A stretch of DNA of 64,000 nt from Albula goreensis (lineage: Eukaryota; Chordata; Actinopteri; Albuliformes; Albulidae): assembly GCA_022829145.1 (NCBI GenBank), contig CM040741.1:36688534-36752533 (forward strand), read 5' to 3'. The position numbers and the translations under genes were made by a program. Below, piece by piece: positions 38,640 to 51,200 of this stretch; the first letter of the stretch is position 1; every line of letters starts with the position of its first letter. The notes below the pieces were generated by a model. That model worked only from the letters and a program-made list of their open reading frames with translations, was not told the origin of the DNA and searched no databases.

Positions 38640-41600
38640 AGACAAAATAATTTCACGTCAACACCTATTGGGAAAAAAGACTATGACGTAACCAAACTAA
38701 ATCCCAATTAAAAGGAATCGACACAAGTGTTTCACATTAATTATCAATTTGTATTATTATGAATATGTGTACATGATAAAATATGTTTTGAAATCAATAT
38801 TGTAATAAGTGTGTTTCTGTGGCAAAATAAGATACTTCCCTGAAAACATTTTCACAGAGATCAAATAATAGGTGCCTGGTTTGTCAGTACACCAGTAACA
38901 GAAAAAAAAATCTTTAATGTGTCAAGGTGAACTGTGTCACAAATGATTACAGCATACTGCAAATGAGGAAAAACTCCCTCATAAAAGAACAATGGTTTCA
39001 AATCAAAGCTCATCCATGGGATAGACACTTATCAAGATAATTACTAAAATCCACAAAATAATGACCATAAGAGTGGTGGCTGGTGAACTCAAAACAGGGG
39101 GAACAAACTCCTCCTTTATACCTATCATTTTGTTCAGCCTGTTCTCATTTATCCACCTTTATTGACAATAAATCAAGTAATTCATAAATGATAAACACAA
39201 ATGGATGTTAACAGAGTAAACATTTTTAGTTTAATTAAGTAAATGTTATATTATTCTTTACTAGCATGTGTACCATTTGTTATACCTAAATAGTACTGTA
39301 ATTTCTAGATAATTGTAGTCTTTTTATTCATAGCAGAATAAACTGCAGACCAAGCTAAAAAAAAAAAAAAATCCAAAGGACCCTTTCTCCTGCTATCTTG
39401 TGTTTGTTGATGGCTTTTTTTTCAAGGAAATTCCTCCATCATTTTCTATCAGACAATGAGTGAGTTAGCCCTTGGAGGTTCCATCATGCAGTTGCCTGCT
39501 TTGACCGCCCATAAAATGTACCTCTGCTATCTGCTGTTTTCCCTTTTAGGGTTAGCTGACCAATTTTTACAATTAAATCCTTATTGGGTCTATATAATGT
39601 TTTCAAATTTTAAGTCAATAACTGCTTTGAAAAGTGTGGGCCTGAAGCCCTCAAGGGGTCAGATGGTCAAAAGGAGACGTTTTGCCAAAATGATGAGAAG
39701 AAACAAGATAGCAGGAAAGTCCCAAAATGGCTGAAGCTAGGGATAGTATTACCTCTTCCTGAAGACAGTGACGATGATGAGCTGGATGAAAACCACAGCC
39801 ATAAGGTACTGTCCTTGGTAAAATGGAAAGTTAAAATCATCTAGAAATGATTGAACTCGCCAAAATGTGTACACTGTGACCCAATTAGACAATTGTATAA
39901 TGAAGTAATCAGTCAAATGCCTTCCTAGTATGGTATGAGACTTAATTGTTGTGATTTTTCCTGGGCATTAAATTCTGTTAGTGGTGTGGATGTTGTGAAA
40001 GAAAAAAATAACATTAATTGTGTATTCATGGTTTTTCCCTGTTAATGTTGTATTTAAAAGAGGCTGATTCATCTTGTCTCAGCATTGGCAGGAGATTTTT
40101 TTGTTTTTATATGCACCCTCGGACATAGTGCCTTATCACATTAGACCTGGCAGTGACGTAAAGGATGCAAGGTGAGGTAAGGTATGGATGCCACTACTTC
40201 CACAAAAAGAACCAATAGAACCATTTGTTTCATTGGCAAAAACAAAAACTAAGATACATGGAGATACCTAAGTATCCCATGGAAGTTTTCCTATCTACAA
40301 TTTGCATATCAACATCTGTTGTGAAGATTGATACTGGTACTAAGTTGTTTGGGTGGGACAATCTGAACTGGGGATCCCTCCATCAGGATTTCCTTATGTT
40401 CTGAATTTCCAGACCATGGCAGTCATTATCATTCAGGTAAGTTCCCTTTTGGCCAATTCAAATATTTTTTAAACTCTACAGACACTAATGGCACACTCAC
40501 TTTAAGTATTCATTTTCAGGCAACAAGATGTGTTTTCCTTTAATGTGTCGGTGAAAAGCAAGTGATAAGTTGGTAGCTACCTCTGAGATTTCATCATCCT
40601 TTCCTGTCAGAAAAAATCAGCATCAGTGTGTCACAAAATTGTCTTCTTCGTGATGAACAGAAAAAAACAGCCTGTCTCCTCCCAAACTGGTTTTGTACCT
40701 AACATCTGTGACAGTATGCAATGGTAGTAACTGTCAATCAATACCGTCATGAAATTAACATTTTTAACTCCATTGTTCCCTTCCAGAAGCCATATACTGA
40801 AGCTGCATCCCCACACGCTAGTACTGTAGGTGCTAAATGTGGTTGTTGTAAATGTTGTGGTTATTTATTTATGTATTTTATCTCAATATTATTGTGGAGG
40901 TAGACAGCCTTGAAATACTTCACATCTCAGCTCATACTCGATTCCCACTGAATTTGTTTATCCACAGAAAGCAGTTATTAGTCCAGGGATCATCTTAAGC
41001 AACCATTTAAAGTCAAGATGAAGCCAAAACCTCCACTAAAATTTCATCAAAGTAACTGCATTTGACCTTGCCTTAAATCACCTTAAAGCAACTCTTTGTA
41101 TTAAAGGAAAGAAATAACAGAAATACTTTTTTTTTTTTTACTTCCTAGGGAACATGCTAATAAGCAGTACATTTGATTTGTTTTGTGTTTGTTCTCTTCA
41201 ACAGAACAACAGTTTCCACTAATAGGAAAAAACTCAGCTGTGGAAATTCAATAACCACAATAGCAATACTTGGTAACTTTGTTACAAGTACGCCTCTGAA
41301 AACGTTTTTGCACGCATACTCACACAGACTTTTCCATTTTGTTTAAATTCCTTTACGGTTTTATTTATGCAGACATAAGCTACATCTCATTGCCTGCTTC
41401 CTATGTTCCTTTGTCTCCCCTTTTCCCCTGCAATGTGTTTTTGTATTGGGAGGGGCTGTGTTTTCTTTGTTTCCTGGTAGGAGCTGAGGACGCCGATGTC
41501 TGATGCTGGGCAACCTCGATGGAAGATGCCAGAAGATGACCGCTGCTGGGATGCCTGATTGAAAGATTCCAGTGAATGAATCAGCCCAACCCTATTTGTA

Positions 41601-43330
41601 ATGAGGCTTCTGTCCTGGACTCACTGTTCTGTTAACTCACCTCTGTGTTTACATTAATTGGTTTCCTGTAGTTTGGCAGGTTGCAGTGGACAGTCAGCGT
41701 TTGTTTTCTTTTTAACACAGTTTTGTTTTCAATGGGCTTTGGATAGGGCAGGAACTTGTGGAGTACTCACTTTTGTTTGTCAGGAGAAAGACAAGCAAAG
41801 ATTTTCACCATGGATTCGTGGAAATGCTGGCCTTGTTTTGGCTTTCCCACTCTCTGTCCTGCATCATCTTAAAACGTACATGGTGTGTACGGTATTCTGT
41901 ATTCTGTGTGTATTTGGTATTGCAAACTTTCGTTTGTCTTTTTGCATTTTAGCTTGACATGACCTTTGGTTGTTGATGTTGTGTCTGACTTTTATTGGAT
42001 GAAGCAATTACAGGACATAGTTCACATTAAGAAAAAACAAAGCCATGCAAAATTCATAATTGTGTATTTTTATTCAAATAAACAAAATTATTTAATTTAC
42101 AAGAGAATAAAAGAATAGAGAATCAGTACTAGGCCCATCCATTCTTCTATCCTTTTTGGATCTGGGAAGCTGCTGTGACCTTGTTTTGGTTGTACATACT
42201 CCACTTATGACCATCATTGTTAGATCTATTCTCTGTGATACAAAGACTATTAATACACTAGGAGTCTAAGGGCTTAACACATGGTTATTGGGAACAGCAG
42301 AATTAAAAAAATAGTGCATACTGATCATGAACTCCATGTTTCTGTGACAATGAATAACCCAAAACACCTTCTTCAAAATCACATATTTAATGTATTTTTA
42401 TCTTCCCTTTCTATTGTCACCATATGAAATAATGCTTTTCATTGCAATGTTCACATTAGTTTAATTTACCATTTACACATTGCGGCAATTCTTGCCAATG
42501 TAAGTACTGTTTTTTTATGCCACTTCCGCATTGAAGACTTAATATATCAGCTCTGAGTCCACTGCACCATTTCAGGAGACCACTGCTTACCTCTGCATCC
42601 TCTTTGCACCTTAAAGTAGAAAAATGTTACTTATCAATGTTTCAGAGTTTTTAATGTAACAGGATACCAACACTGTAAGAAAAGAAAGCAAATAAACATT
42701 CTTTCAAACATACCTTTTTAATGTAAACTGGAGACATTGTCAGGATAATGACAGCAATCCACTTAGATATTGTGCATACATAATATATGAAATTAAAATC
42801 AGAAATTATGAATCTTGGACTATTTGACTAATAAGATCCAAAGACTGGCCTAAGATTACTAATTTGATACCAGACAGGAAGTAACTCCAGGTTATGAGTC
42901 TGATATGCAAGGGACTGTATGACTGGTGTAACATGAAAAAATTAGTTTTCTGTAATCAACCTGCATCTTAGTAAGCTTTCAACAAACCATTGTGGAGCAG
43001 CCTAAAAATCTCATCAACCGAAGTATAGCAGATTATTCATTGAGAAGAGCAAAATATTTTTGAAATTCCAAACCCTAATTCTTGAAGTAGAAGATTGTTA
43101 TGGTTTACTTTCAGGGTAAAACATAACCAGTTTGGATGTGATACCACCTTCCTCCCAGCATCTTCTACAATTCCAGAAAAATGTTACAGAAAAATGCACC
43201 CTGTTATTTTTAATTCATGCTGTCAGACTCTGAATCATTGTCCCCCATTCATGTCATCACAAATAATTTCAAAACGCTGACTCAATAAAACATGAAAAAT
43301 GCAGAACAATTAATTGCCATTGAGAATTAC
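38640..43330. other. rufy3-mob1b intergenic region, no gene recognised
   Basis: About 4.7 kb. I looked on both strands for RRM-type exons expected for GRSF1, which lies between RUFY3 and MOB1B in human as I recall, and found none. Frames at 39,456-39,734 and 41,658-41,957 lack known motifs and good exon context. A 10-base-plus A run lies near 39,357. A minus-strand AATAAA near 42,068 could serve a long rufy3 transcript. Confidence 0.55.
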
Positions 43331-43336
43331 TGTGAC

Positions 43337-43435
43337 TTACGAAATATCGGAAGTGACAGCTGGGCTCAAACTTGTCTTGCAAGCATTACAAACCTTGGCC
43401 GAACAATAGCACCTTTCATAATACCTTTCCAATGC
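43337..43435 (-). pseudogene. Possible remnant of the rufy3 FYVE terminal exon
   Basis: Minus-strand codons read SAKVCNACKTSLSPAVTSDIS and then TAA at 43,339-43,337. RUFY FYVE domains end in a CxxC inside a segment like ERVCNPCHKHLMKQYSTSPS, and the 13 residues after the CxxC equal the human count. The earlier cysteine pairs of the FYVE zinc finger are not visible and a stop lies shortly upstream, so a functional FYVE exon is unlikely. It could be chance. Confidence 0.3.
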
Positions 43436-43678
43436 TATTCACTGTCACTTGACATCCTTCTTTGAGAGGATCTCTCCTCTTACAAATATTTAATGTGGCT
43501 GTTGAACTTTCAGTACGTTTTCTTACTTTGGCTCCATCTTTAGACAGAACCTCCATTGAACACTGCACTTATGCACATAAGTGGAATTATAAAAGAAAAT
43601 ACACTCCGCCATGAACAGTTGATCACTGCAGCTCACTGTTGTGTCCTACTAAGGTATGAGTGTATAGCTGGCTCCTAC

Positions 43679-43785
43679 CTCTGTTTCGTCAGCTCCTCCT
43701 CCATTGTCAGGCTCTCCATCTTTTCAGACTCCTGTCTGAAGAGCTGCTCAGCGCTTGTAGCAGGGTCTGAACCCTGGCATTGTTC
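43679..43785 (-). pseudogene. rufy3 long-isoform coiled-coil exon, out of phase
   Basis: A 107-base interval flanked by CAG (acceptor side) and GTAGGA (donor side). One frame reads SAEQLFRQESEKMESLTMEE then ELTKQ. This resembles the human RUFY3 long-isoform segment SAELDNRLFKQ-EVEELTRQ. Exon 11 ends in phase 2, but this frame needs phase 0 at the acceptor. Joined to exon 11 it would be frameshifted; joined directly to exon 10 it would be in frame. It is either a decaying exon or one used only when exon 11 is skipped. Confidence 0.5.
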
Positions 43786-43961
43786 CTGTCAGGATCTAGC
43801 TTTGAGCCAAAATGTATAGTAAAAACAAAATCCCCAAGGTTGACAGAGAGGGACCCCTTTCAATGGAAAAATAAAAAGAGAACCCAAATCAATGATGGAA
43901 ATAAACATGAGGTGAAAAAATGGATTTATAAAAGAAGGTGAACCAGGCCATTTTGTCTTGT

Positions 43962-43967
43962 TTTATT
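43962..43967 (-). terminator. Candidate poly(A) signal of the short rufy3 transcript
   Basis: TTTATT on plus (AATAAA on minus), about 1.5 kb after the short-isoform stop codon at 45,496. I noticed no stronger candidate between them. Confidence 0.3.
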
Positions 43968-45495
43968 ATGCTATTTTACTACAGTTTACATCAATGTTAA
44001 ATAAACATACATTTCCACTTGTCCTTTATACTGTAAGTACATTATCAGCCCAACCATAACTTTCATAGAAAAAAAAAAACAAAAACGACAAAACCTTACA
44101 TATTATTTTGGATTGTTTAAGGTAATGCACTGTAACTATATGGATTCTTGAGCTGTGGATGCCATGTTTCATTCACCTGTTCCTATTTATGATACGCGTT
44201 AACGACGTAATTCAGGCACATGATTCAGCAAATAGGGGGAAAAAAGCTTAACCTGAATAATTAATTTAATTATAATTGATTATACATCTTTTAAAGTGTC
44301 TGGACCAAATCAACATTTTTACACAGTCAATGCTCAAAATGAGGAAAGCTTTTCTAGATGTTGATATGGAAATGATAAACTGTCTAATAAAAAAGCAGCA
44401 TTTTATAAATAAGTAAAGGTTTAAACCAAATTACTGAAAGAAATGAACAGATTTACACAACCTTTTAAAACAGAAGTTAAATTACACAGCTAAATGCAAA
44501 ATAAAATGTATTTAAAATGAATTCCAACTGCTTAGTATTACAACATATTGTTGAATTGTCAAATTGTCAAATTTCTTGAGCTTTACCAATTCGGAAATAT
44601 ACACCGCAAAATTAGCTTTTAATTAAACCTTTGGTGACCTGCTATTGAACCATAAATGGAAAATGGACTTTTTAGGTTTAAATAATTTACTCCCAAACCC
44701 CAACATACTACCTCTGAAAAGTCAGTAGGGGTGGAATCATGTCATGTACCCATATGTTCTAAATATGATATAGCCTACATGTACACTAGCAAATTGTGTG
44801 CAACTTCATGATAAAATGTCCTTGTTTTGTGCACTCCAGACATCCCTGCAGTAGCAAACTGTAAGATGTCTGCCTGAATAAAAAGCTGTGTGTGGAAGGG
44901 GTAGGCTGAAACACATGTCTCTGTGTTTCAAAATTTCAATAAACTCTGAGTAAACTTTTGCCATGTCCTCCTATTTTTAATCCAGAGTGTGGAAATCCAC
45001 ATTCTTTTTTGAGCTACTGACTGTCACACAGTGTTTAGAGAAAAAGGCAAGGTTTTTGGACCAACGCAGTTGTTGGAGGCAGCTCCAATATCTACACTTC
45101 GCTAGCTATGCATCTGGTATAATAGTGGATGATGGAAGTATACTGGAAGGGTTGACCCAAGGTTGAACTGTTCTCCAGCAAACAAAGTCATGCCTTATAG
45201 GCAGCCTTAAATTCCCACTGCACTTCTCCACCAGGTAACAGTGTTTTGCTCAAATCCGGAGGTATACAGAAAAAGGGAAGGGTTGCGATGCCACGATTCA
45301 AAGCAGGTGCAAAATAACTGCAGTCTAGTGGAAAAGGTTTCCACTAAATATTTTACAGTTCATAAAAGAAAATGCCATCGATGTACAACCTGTAAATCAG
45401 TGTCCTAATTTAGTTATCTATTTTACACAATAATTTATAATCAAATTCAACATCAGGATTTAGGAAACATTTAAATGTTTTTTTTTTTTTGTGGC

Positions 45496-48211
45496 TTAAT
45501 GTTGTTTCTGGAGAATTTTTCCTGCAGCATTATTAAGGCTTTTGGCCTGTTTCACCATATCTTTTTCACTGGGCAGGAAATAAATGAACCAAACAATGGG
45601 TAGAAATAAAATGGAATGGCAGAATGAAATAATGAGGAGGAGAAGAAGAGGGAGAAAAAGTTACTACAGGACAGGAGAACGGTTCCAGGCATCAGGGAGG
45701 TCAGTGAAGACAGGAATATGGTTAAAAAGCTGAGCTCACACTATTGGCTTAAAAGGTTTTATCACTGAATAGTGAAGAATTAACATTATCTTCCATTAAC
45801 ATGCAAACAAGTAGGTTTACTTCAGATTTAACTTAAATCAAAATTGACAAACCCTCCATACATAATTCTGAGCACAGCAGATGAGAACTCATGGGAGAAA
45901 CATCTCAGAAGTTCTACAAAAATCCATAATTGTAAGATTGTAGAAGATGTTTCTCCAATGAGCAGATACATTAGCATCTGCTTTATTTACCGCCTGGCCT
46001 TGCCTTGTCATTCACAGATTTAGCTGTGTACAGCGAGGGACCATGGGGGATAAACTCTTACCTCTGCTCCAGCTGTTTAATTGTTCCTGCTATTTGGTTT
46101 GCCTTCTCATCCAAGCGGCTGAGGATTTCACCCTTTGGTTTCACAGACCCGTCAGAGCTCTGATAAAAATATAAAACACATTTAAAAGCTTTCTTTGTCA
46201 TGAAATCTCCTTAGTCATGCTGTTCTAGAATAAGAACATCACAAAAACACAAAATATAAATTTCATGCTTAATGCTGTGACATGAAGGTGGGAAATCAAC
46301 AATAATCAGAAGAACATCTGGGATACAAACAAGCTGACCCTTGTGCTTTATAAAAGTTTGTTTTGTGAGTTATTACAATTTAAAAATTAAATATTTGGAA
46401 ACACATTTCATACTCAGAAACATTTTCAGGCACTACTTTGCTTTCTGTCAGCAGGATATGTGGATGCTGGTAAGTCTTTCAGCAGAGATTGAAGTAGGGC
46501 AGACTGGGGATGATTGTAACATGGGGAAGTTGTAACACTTTCAATTTCTCCAAACAGGAGAAATGTAATCATTAGTGTACAGGCCCACATCTTTCTGAGC
46601 TCACATGTAGAGTGACATGACCCTGTGAGAAACTCTGTCAGTTTTATAGTCAAAAAATAGATTTTGAGGTATTAAAGTAAATTTATTTTGAAATTGTGAT
46701 GCTTGTGGTTTAGCTGGAATTATAAAACTTATATTTGATTTAACGCCAGTCTTTCAGCTTATATTGAATGCATTTCATGAACATGAATTTCGAGTCATCA
46801 TGCCATTTTGCTACAACAGCCTGCTATGACATGGATGACATGTTCAGGGATAATTGTAACAGGATTTTCAAAAGTTTAACAACCAACCCCTAATTATGAT
46901 TAAGGTTGATTCTTGTATTGTCTTGTTTTTTTCAGAATGTCAGACAATGTCAGGCAGGGGAGTGCCTGTCAATACTCTCCAAAAAGCCTCAAATGAGGTT
47001 GTGCATGGTGGATCTTGCAACCTGTGACAAAGAGTTATGGTATTTGTCATGTAACTTTTTGCAGATATTATAACATATTACAGCAGCTGCAGAAGAAAGA
47101 GTCCAGTGAGTTGCTCAGAGTAGGTTACTCCAGTGCCAAATTAACTTTTAGGACTGAAAATGAACAGACAGATTTAGAGGAAGACTGAAAAAAGTTGTGA
47201 AAACGGAGGCACATACCTATGTGAGAGTGCACTACAACAAAGCCTGTCTGCATTTTAGTATTATAAGATACTGTATTTTCCTCAATAATGCTTTTTGCAG
47301 CAATTACATTGTCTGTGCTGAGTTTCTGCACTTTCAGCTAATTGTCACATTTAACCCCAGGTATTGTTACAACTCTCCCTGGGTGTGGTGTACAATGCAA
47401 CATTTCACTCTGTTGGAGGTATTGAGATATTTTCATTTTAAAGCATACATATGTGGGTACCTTTGAAAGGTCTAGCACAAATGACAATAGAATAATGGAT
47501 GTAAAAGGAAAAATTGTCACAATCATCCCCGGTCTCCCCATATTGCGGGAAGCAACATTTATTCTCATTTTTCAAAAGGTCTGAGTGCAGTAGAGGCAAG
47601 CAGCCAGAAGAGGGCATGCATGAGCAATCATTTAATTTCAGCTGGGATGTGCATTTGCTTGCCGGGCGTTAACAGTGTTTTCCAGGCACTGAAGTACCTG
47701 CGATTTGTGCGACAGCTCTTGGCTTAGCGTCCGCAGCTCCTCCAGCTGCTGCCTGAGAGCCAGAAGAGCATCCTGCTTCTCGCAGATGTCCTTCTCCATC
47801 ATCTTCATGGAGTGGTCCATCTCCTGCTTCATGCTCATTGGTACATCCACCTCCTTTTCCCCATCCTGGTTAAGACACACAGCTTCCATTCACACACAAA
47901 GCTCTCATGTAACTTCCTCTGGTCCAACACACTTCACTACATTTGAAAGTGCTCACATAATGTGTTTTTAAAAGTATGGATTTTAAATAGTGTCACAACC
48001 CACTTGTGTCTTCCTTAAGCAATCTCAGCGAAGAGAAAAAACCACATCACAACATAAAATCATGGTCCCTGTCAGAAACATTAACCACATGTGCAAATGT
48101 ACAGAAAGAAGAATTGACCAGATGCTGACCTGTTTTTCCTCTCTGACCTGTTCCCATCTGCTTTCGACACCTCACCACAGGACCAGTCCATCACACACAC
48201 ACACACACCCA

Positions 48212-48274
<63 letters not shown>

Positions 48275-51200
48275 AAGCATAAAATGGCATCATCAGAATT
48301 AAAACACTGCAGTGTGCAGCAATTGTTCTCAGAACTTTTATGCCATTAGATCAAAAGGACACTACCAGGGGTATAGGGGTATTATGATGTCTGCATTTCA
48401 CAAGAGGACAACACAACGATACACTAGCCCTTTCACCCATGACATACTGTAAAGCAATGCAATAACACTGACATCCCAAACACTGAATGTCTGTCTTGCA
48501 CAAAGGTAAGTATCTTAATGTCTAACATGAGTAATATTTCACCAGACTATTTCAATAATTATTGGCAGTTATGTTTAAATAATGGTAGCAGTTAACCTCA
48601 TATGTATATTTGTATTTCTATAGCTGAAAATGGTGGCAGATACCTTGCGACTAGACTCCAGTAAGTAAGAGCTCTCTTCTTTTACTCGTTCAACATCTTC
48701 CTGCAGAGTGATGATCCTGTTATTTGCAACTGCAAGCTAGAAATGACAAAACCACAGGCCAACTGTAAGCACATCTTGTCTATTAAAAGCTAGCATCTTA
48801 TGTTTAATGTTAAGTTTTTTTATAGAAATTGACAAAGTGTACACAAGCACACATCATATTTACTTGCACATGCACAAACCTACCTCCTCTGTTAACTTTG
48901 TATTTGACTTTTCTAGCGCATCAACTTTTGCCTGAAGATTATTCACAGAGGCACTGTGGGTAAAAATGAATATGAACTGGATTGACAGGAAGGGTATTTT
49001 AAACAGAGGCAATCATATGAGGCAAAAATCTGAGTCGACAATTACGTCTATCAATTAAAATACCTCAAATGTCTGTTAAGCTCTTCAACGTAATTCTTCT
49101 GGTCAAGAATTGCAGTGATCTGTCCATCGCTGAAAAACGAGGGGGATTGGCAAGAATAAATACAGCTTTCACAGAAAAAGCATCCATACAGATTTAAGGG
49201 ATCCTATCTACAGACAGCCAGGGTTCATGGACTTCAGAAATAGATCTATAGAGAATCAAATTTGATGTACATTGACTAAGATAAGCCTTTGACTAAACAA
49301 ACTGGGTCCCCATGTACTTACATAAATCTATGAAGAAGCAAAATAGATGTTCACTGACTAAGAAAAACCTATAAATAAACAACCTGGATCCAAAAGAACT
49401 TACCCCTCTGTGCTTTTGCTGCTGTGGCCTCCATCCTTTAAATACATGGAGAAATCGATGACACCAACCTACCAGGAAAAAATGTGACTGATGAGAACAA
49501 ATTGTCTGAACACAAACAACTGCCCTAGGTCCTCAAAAAATCATTGATCTAAACACAATTTCCTGCATGACTAAAAAGCTAAGACAGCTAACCACCTACA
49601 GCTATATGTGTTTCTTTCCAAAATGGCATTTATATGTGTTTGACGTGTTCCCTCTCAGTTTAATGAATTTAAACCCTTGCATGGGAATACTAGGAATGGG
49701 AAAACTGTGCAAAACAACAGTTCTGTGGAATACATTTTATACAACATGAGCGCATTTAGAAGGAGTTTATTTTTAAGTTGTGAGTAGTAGGAGCATTAAT
49801 ATTTCATCTTGGAGTCCTAAGGAGCAGAGCCATGCCTGGTCATCCTGTTGCTAAGAGGACCCCCCTGTTGGACTACTGAAAAGTTAACATAGGTTAGAAT
49901 GACCTGAGAAAGGGGAATAGGGATGGAGGTGGAGATTGAGAGGAGAGATGATTCCAGAAACGGTGAAGGATGAGGTACATGGGGAGTTTGCCTGAAAATA
50001 TTTTTATTGAACTTTTGCTCTGCCAGGGCCCAGGGCACCCCAGTAGTAAGTGTCTGTCATGGGGGTAAAAAGCAATAATAAGAGAATGTCTTAGTTAAGA
50101 TCTAAAAGCTACAGCAAGAGCAGGCGAAAGTCACCTGAGAGTCCAAGTCTTCTCCCTTCATGCACAGGTTTGCATCGATAACATTCAGACCCACCAACAG
50201 CCCGGCGATAACAGCACCCTCCTCCTCCATCATCAGTGCATTCGATTCATAGAATTCACTGAGGGGGAAAAAAATAAGCACTTGGAACCTTAGATCAGAT
50301 ATCAGCCAAACAAGAAGGCACTTTGTGGGTGATTCTCTCTGTTGTGGGTGATTCTCTCTTTCATTACACACAAACCAAAAAGATGTGATTCTTTTTGGGA
50401 GGAAGAGAGAAGTGCATATACATGGTATTGAATATGCCACACCATGCTGAGTGTGCCTTCCCCACCCAGGCCTTCACCTTCCAGAGCTGGGCCTGGTTTT
50501 TTGTGGTTTGCAGCAGTATGGCAATGGGACCAGACAGTCAGCAGGCACACACCTGAGCAAGTCCTTTCTGTTGATAAGGGTCTTCATGTAATCTGACAGT
50601 TTCTTCTGCATCAAGGCAAGGCGAAGCCAGGCTCTCCCTCGCCCTATTGGTGTTCTGCAAGGGGAGACAGTTAAACTTGTTAAAGACATTGTCTTTTTGT
50701 TTTTATAGGCTCCACAGTTAAACCTGGCACTGTGACACAAACAACACCAAAATCCCAGGGTTAGAGAATGATAGTCTTAATAGGTCTGAATAGAAAAAAA
50801 TGTTTCAACTTCTGATTGAGAGAACTGATTTAGAGATACTTGTCCTTGCAGTGGCTGTTCAGATCTTCAAGAATTTTTCCATTTTTCCCTTTGAAAATCT
50901 CAGGCTCAAAACAGGAAATCACAGCTTTTACTAAAAAGACAATTACTACTGACATAAAACTGACCTAAGCTAAAGACATTGCTCTGATTGTCCACCTACT
51001 TACTAAGAACATTAGGCCTTTTCTAAAGGCAGACTGCAAGACTGCATTGTCTTATGTAGCATATTACCCTTTGAAAAGCCTATTTTCTGCAGCATACACA
51101 GGTTCACAATGACAGCACATGAGGCTTTTATTTATTACAATAAATCCAGAACATGAGTGGATGACCCTTGCTACCTTCTCTGCAACTACCATCAGCTATT

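Noticed and set aside
39075-39180. GAGTGGTGGCTGGTGAACTC as a hAT-like element end
   Set aside because: Only about 20 bases look like such ends, and no second terminus or target duplication was found.
39456-39734. 92-codon plus-strand frame with a basic end (KRRRFAKMMRRNK)
   Set aside because: It resembles no family I know and has no supporting exon or promoter context. A following acidic stretch hinted at a transposase N-terminus but was too short to claim.
47638-47697. Extension of rufy3 exon 10 to a nearby stop ([13 protein letters not shown])
   Set aside because: CAGGTACTT is a good donor and the next exon ([11 protein letters not shown]) matches the known continuation, so read-through to this stop is not the main form.
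48081-48349. Open frames on both strands across the CA microsatellite
   Set aside because: They are translations of the dinucleotide repeat (Cys-Val or His-Thr runs) inside a rufy3 intron.
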